Assembly: GCA_017647065.1 (NCBI GenBank) | Contig: JAGCLI010000017.1 | Location: forward strand, 1 to 10,697 | Direction of reading: 5' to 3' | Source of the DNA: Bacteroidales bacterium | GTDB taxonomy: Bacteria > Bacteroidota > Bacteroidia > Bacteroidales > P3 | Length of the DNA: 10,697 nt | Shown here: positions 8,118 through 10,697 of the stretch, in pieces | Position numbering within the stretch: position 1 is the stretch's first letter | Layout: each line of letters opens with the position of its first letter | Made by a program: the position numbers and the translations under genes | Notes under the pieces: generated by a model | Databases searched by the model: none | What the model saw: the letters and a program-made list of their open reading frames with translations, nothing else | Told to the model about the DNA's origin: nothing

Positions 8118-8151
8118 CGGAAAAAACGTATAAAAAATTACGTTTCTTCCG
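8118..8151 (-). terminator. Intrinsic terminator of the outer-membrane barrel gene
   Basis: The 13-bp arms at 8118-8130 and 8139-8151 pair fully, allowing one G-U on the minus-strand RNA, around an 8-nt loop (8131-8138). On the minus strand a run of seven T follows. It begins 29 nt after the barrel gene stop. A diverged copy lies at 8974-9006. Confidence 0.85.
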
Positions 8152-8180
8152 CTTTTATATTATTCACTTATATAAAAATC

Positions 8181-8855
8181 TTATTTTTTTGGAGTAAACG
8201 AAAGCCTTAATCCAATAAAACTTCCTCTATCTATAAAACGATAACTATCAAAAGGAATTGCAACACTACCTTCTGTCAAAAAGCCTAAATTTTGACTATA
8301 CACAATATCTGTACCTAATAAAAAGGCCTTACAATTGAAAATCATACCTACTGAAATCATAGACTTACTACCAGAATTAGTATAATGATTTGCATCAATA
8401 TTTATAACATTTCCATTTAAAGATGTTGTATTCTTATTTGTCAAAAGACTTAATTCACAACCTGCCTTAGCAACAAAATAAGAGTTTGATGAAATCTTTT
8501 GTTTGAAACTTACAAGCATTGGAACTCGTAGATGAACATCATATTCCTCAAAATTTCGTGTTGGTTCATCCAATTGAGTATATTTTATTGACCATAAACC
8601 AACATATCCAATATTACCACCAAGAATAAAAGACCAATTATCACTGTGATTAAACTCATAATTAAAACCAATAGCTGCATTGTAAGTAGGATTATGAGTT
8701 ATATTAACAATATTCTCACTCAAAGAAACAAAAGGATTTATTCCACCTTCAACACTTATGTTCCATGCTCTAAAATTATTTAACTCTGAATATTTTTGAG
8801 AGAATCCAAAAACACTAATAAGCAATAATGCTACTAATAAAGTTATCTTTTTCAT
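8181..8855 (-). CDS. Exported outer-membrane beta-barrel (porin-like) protein
   Basis: This 224-residue protein starts with a clear Sec signal peptide: MKK, then a hydrophobic core (residues 4-16), with cleavage likely near FGFS-QKY (residues 19-20). The mature part has alternating polar and aromatic/hydrophobic strands with many Gly, Asn and Ser residues, for example SVEGGINPFVSL and FILGGNIGYVGLW. It ends in GLRLSFTPKK, typical of the small outer-membrane beta-barrel families abundant in Bacteroidota. No ligand or enzymatic motif is visible, and I cannot name a function. It is monocistronic, with its own promoter (8934-8963), a leader of about 65-75 nt and a strong terminator. It lies between two copies of a long direct repeat, and the remains of a second barrel gene lie upstream next to argS. 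The family is likely; the role is unknown. Confidence 0.8.
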   Translation of the reverse strand: MKKITLLVALLLISVFGFSQKYSELNNFRAWNISVEGGINPFVSLSENIVNITHNPTYNAAIGFNYEFNHSDNWSFILGGNIGYVGLWSIKYTQLDEPTRNFEEYDVHLRVPMLVSFKQKISSNSYFVAKAGCELSLLTNKNTTSLNGNVINIDANHYTNSGSKSMISVGMIFNCKAFLLGTDIVYSQNLGFLTEGSVAIPFDSYRFIDRGSFIGLRLSFTPKK

Positions 8856-8933
8856 ATCTGTATTATTTTAATTTATATTTACCATTGAATATATAGTCTT
8901 TATTTTTTACAATAATTCCACTATTTACGCTTG

Positions 8934-8963
8934 CAAATTTAAATATTTTTTTATATATTCAAA
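8934..8963 (-). promoter_or_regulatory. Bacteroidota promoter for the barrel gene (repeat copy B)
   Basis: On the minus strand, TTTG (8960-8963) is followed after 18 bp by TAAATTTG (8934-8941). It is the duplicate of the clpS promoter. Here the -7 element ends 78 bp before the next ATG (8855), implying an A/T-rich leader much longer than that of clpS. Confidence 0.65.
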
Positions 8964-8973
8964 GAAAAAAAAA

Positions 8974-9006
8974 CGAAAAAAACGTATAAAAATTACGTTT
9001 ATTTCG
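8974..9006 (-). terminator. Terminator, repeat copy B (now serving argS)
   Basis: The 13-bp arms at 8974-8986 and 8994-9006 pair with one internal mismatch around a 7-nt loop. On the minus strand a T-run with a single interrupting C follows. It is the counterpart of 8118-8151. With the upstream barrel gene decayed, it is now the only hairpin between argS and the functional barrel gene. Confidence 0.75.
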
Positions 9007-9009
9007 CTT

Positions 9010-9102
9010 TTACATTATTAATTTATGTAGAAATATTATATTGAGGGCAGTAAATACAAGCCTTAATCCAATAAAACGTCTTCTATCTGTAAAACAATAA
9101 CT
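9010..9102 (-). pseudogene. Fossil 3' end of a second barrel gene
   Basis: Read in the matching frame, the minus strand gives SYCFTDRRRFIGLRLVFT, which aligns with SYRFIDRGSFIGLRLSFT at the end of the intact barrel protein. After that the frame runs through the expected stop position into about a dozen unrelated residues and ends at TAA (9010-9012). There is no start codon or 5' part: similarity begins just after the argS stop. It is a remnant of a tandem paralogue, not a gene. Confidence 0.8.
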
Positions 9103-9104
9103 TA

Positions 9105-10697
9105 TTACATTCTCTCCGGTACTTGTATTCCTAACAAACTCATTGCAATTTTTATTGTATTTGCAGTAAAATATGTTAGACACAAACGCATATTTTTCAA
9201 TTTTTCGTTTTCTTCTTTTAGAATTGGCGTATCTTGATAGAATGTGTTGAAGTTCTTTGCTAATTCGTAAACATAGTTCGCAATTAGTGCAGGAGAATAG
9301 CTTTTTCCTGCTTGTTGAACAACTGCTGAGAATGAATGTAAGGTTTTTATTACCTCTAATTCTTTTTCATTAAAGGTTATATCTCCTTCTAATTTCAATT
9401 CACTGTTTCCACTCTTGCGAATAATCGAGCAAGCTCTTGCATGTGTGTATTGAATAAAAGGACCTGTGTTTCCATTAAAGTCAATTGATTCCTCAGGATT
9501 AAACAACATATTCTTTTTTGGATCGACTTTCAAAATAAAATATTTCAATGCTCCTAAGGATAATTGATTATAAAGCTCTACTGCTTGTTCTTCTGTAAAT
9601 CCTTCTGTCTTTCCGTGTTCTAAGGTTTGATTTTTTGCAGTTTCTACCATTTGTTGCATCAAATCATCTGCATCTACAACCGTTCCTTCTCTTGATTTCA
9701 TTTTTCCGTTAGGCAATTCTACCATTCCGTATGAGAGATGATACAAATTGTCTGACCATTGCATTCCTAATTTTTGCAAAACAAGTTTCAAAACTGCAAA
9801 GTGATAGTTTTGTTCATTACCTACCACATATATAAGTCTATCTGAATCAAAGTCTTTATGACGTAAACATGCTGTTCCTAAGTCTTGTGTCATATAAACA
9901 GAGGTTCCGTCTTTTCTTAATAATAGTTTTTCATCTAATCCGTCAGATGTAAGGTCTATCCAAACCGATCCGTCTTCTCTTTTATAGAAAACTCCTTTTT
10001 CTAAGCCTTGTTGAACTAAATCTTTTCCTAAAAGGAATGTTTCTGATTCGTAATAAACTTTGTCAAAGTCCACTCCAAGTTGTTTATATGTAGCATCAAA
10101 TCCCTCATACACCCAACCGTTCATCGTTTTCCAAAGATTCAATACTTCTTCGTCTTTTTCCTCCCATTTTTTCAACATTGCTTGTGCTTCAAGCAAAATT
10201 GGAGCAGTTTTTTCTGCCTCTTCTTTTTCAATTCCCTTTGCAATTAAATCGGCAATCTCTGCTTTATAGGCTTTATCAAATTCAACATAATATTTTCCTA
10301 CTAAGTGATCGCCCTTCATTCCACTTTTTTCTGGTGTTTCTCCCGCAGAAAATTTTTGCCACGCAAGCATAGATTTGCAAATGTGTATTCCGCGGTCATT
10401 AACCAAGTTTACTTTTTTCACATCGTATCCATTTGCTTTTAAAATTTGAGCAACAGACCAACCAAGTAGGTTATTTCTTATATGACCTAAGTGAAGAGGT
10501 TTATTTGTGTTTGGTGAAGAGTATTCTATTACTATTGTCTTATCGTCTTTCTTTGGTTGATAACCATAATTTGTGTTTTGGTAGTTATCATTTAAGAATT
10601 TCAACCAATATTTTGGTGATATTTCAAAATTTAAAAAGCCTTTTATTACGTTAAATCCTTCTATATCTTCCGATTTTTCTACAACATATTCGCCTAT
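9105..10697 (-). CDS. argS: Arginyl-tRNA synthetase ArgS (5' end outside the window)
   Basis: This class I aminoacyl-tRNA synthetase charges tRNA-Arg with arginine using ATP, in the cytosol. The frame is open to the right edge, giving 530 residues; the family is near 590-600, so about 60-70 N-terminal residues are missing. The visible start, GEYVVEKSEDIEGFNVIKGF, is the end of the N-terminal additional domain. The HIGH motif is HLGH at window residues 69-72, after SSPNTNKPL. The KMSKS counterpart is KMKSREG (332-338), the degenerate form common in ArgS. The C-terminal helical anticodon-binding (DALR) domain follows and ends in the typical GIQVPERM. A TTG at 10602-10604 is an internal leucine, not a start. 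There is no terminator of its own; the hairpin at 8974-9006 inside repeat copy B lies about 100 bp downstream. Confidence 0.97.
   Translation of the reverse strand: MGEYVVEKSEDIEGFNVIKGFLNFEISPKYWLKFLNDNYQNTNYGYQPKKDDKTIVIEYSSPNTNKPLHLGHIRNNLLGWSVAQILKANGYDVKKVNLVNDRGIHICKSMLAWQKFSAGETPEKSGMKGDHLVGKYYVEFDKAYKAEIADLIAKGIEKEEAEKTAPILLEAQAMLKKWEEKDEEVLNLWKTMNGWVYEGFDATYKQLGVDFDKVYYESETFLLGKDLVQQGLEKGVFYKREDGSVWIDLTSDGLDEKLLLRKDGTSVYMTQDLGTACLRHKDFDSDRLIYVVGNEQNYHFAVLKLVLQKLGMQWSDNLYHLSYGMVELPNGKMKSREGTVVDADDLMQQMVETAKNQTLEHGKTEGFTEEQAVELYNQLSLGALKYFILKVDPKKNMLFNPEESIDFNGNTGPFIQYTHARACSIIRKSGNSELKLEGDITFNEKELEVIKTLHSFSAVVQQAGKSYSPALIANYVYELAKNFNTFYQDTPILKEENEKLKNMRLCLTYFTANTIKIAMSLLGIQVPERM

Larger units (their letters stand above)
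8065..8246. repeat. Long direct repeat, copy A (barrel 3' end, terminator, clpS promoter)
   Basis: This stretch of about 182 bp aligns with 8921-9102 in the same orientation, about four in five bases identical by eye with small indels. It covers the last 22 codons of the barrel gene, its terminator and the clpS promoter down to CTATTTAC (8065-8072), where similarity stops. Equal lengths and a constant 856-bp offset indicate an old tandem duplication of a unit containing a barrel gene. Confidence 0.85.
8921..9102. repeat. Long direct repeat, copy B (barrel fossil, terminator, barrel promoter)
   Basis: This is the partner of 8065-8246, offset by 856 bp. It begins two bases after the argS stop codon on the minus strand and ends where the barrel gene leader diverges. 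It contains the barrel pseudogene end, a hairpin and a promoter, in the same order as copy A. Together with the 65-bp leader at 8856-8920 it accounts for the whole 249-bp gap between argS and the barrel gene. Confidence 0.85.

Noticed and set aside
8868..8885. Five-codon upstream ORF in the barrel gene leader
   Set aside because: ATG to TAA over 18 bases with no ribosome binding site is expected by chance in A/T-rich DNA.
8921..9102. Mobile-element or attachment-site repeat
   Set aside because: The repeat contains coding remnant, terminator and promoter in matching order and no transposase or integrase is near, so tandem gene duplication explains it better.
10602..10604. TTG as the argS start codon
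   Set aside because: The frame continues open for 31 more codons to the window edge and encodes recognisable ArgS sequence (VVEKSEDIEGFNV), so this is an internal leucine.

Overview
The window looks like ordinary chromosomal DNA from a low-GC member of the Bacteroidota, probably Bacteroidales. Three things point there. Promoters match the TAnnTTTG -7 type with an upstream TTTG box, most ribosome binding sites are weak or A-rich, and the gene content is typical (FloA/NfeD pair, 92-residue ClpS, small OmpA/porin-like barrel, Bacteroidota-style Cys/Met PLP enzyme, UvrA paralogue). I see no tRNA, rRNA, CRISPR array, transposase, prophage or secondary-metabolite cluster.

Layout, left to right. 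(1) 1-2061, minus strand: fabG followed by a Cys/Met-metabolism PLP-dependent lyase, ending in an A/T-rich hairpin built from a repeated 21-bp motif. (2) 2062-2174: divergent promoter region. (3) 2175-3527, plus strand: a small four-helix membrane protein of the PF04020 'phage holin 4' (YvlD-like) family, then panC (pantothenate synthetase). (4) 3528-8047, minus strand: a compact operon clpS, nfeD, floA, uvrA-like. Its last two genes overlap by four bases (ATGA), and its end abuts panC stop to stop. (5) 8181-8855, minus: an exported outer-membrane beta-barrel protein with its own promoter and terminator. (6) 9105 to the right edge, minus: argS, with its 5' end outside the window.

The most interesting structure is between argS and clpS. 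A segment of about 180 bp is present twice as a diverged direct repeat, at about 8065-8246 and 8921-9102. Each copy holds the last codons of the barrel gene, its terminator hairpin and a TTTG/TAnnTTTG promoter. The copy next to argS encodes a decayed fragment of a second barrel gene, so the locus once held a tandem barrel duplication. The surviving barrel gene is flanked by direct repeats 856 bp apart. One promoter copy now serves clpS and the other serves the barrel gene.

The genes are mostly housekeeping: lipid synthesis (fabG), sulfur amino acids, coenzyme A precursor (panC), envelope and membrane microdomains (floA, nfeD, the barrel and the holin-like protein), protein quality control (clpS), DNA repair (uvrA-like) and translation (argS). 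I did not find convincing evidence of a new multi-gene system. The repeat-flanked barrel gene and the divergent UvrA paralogue coupled to FloA are the points most worth following.
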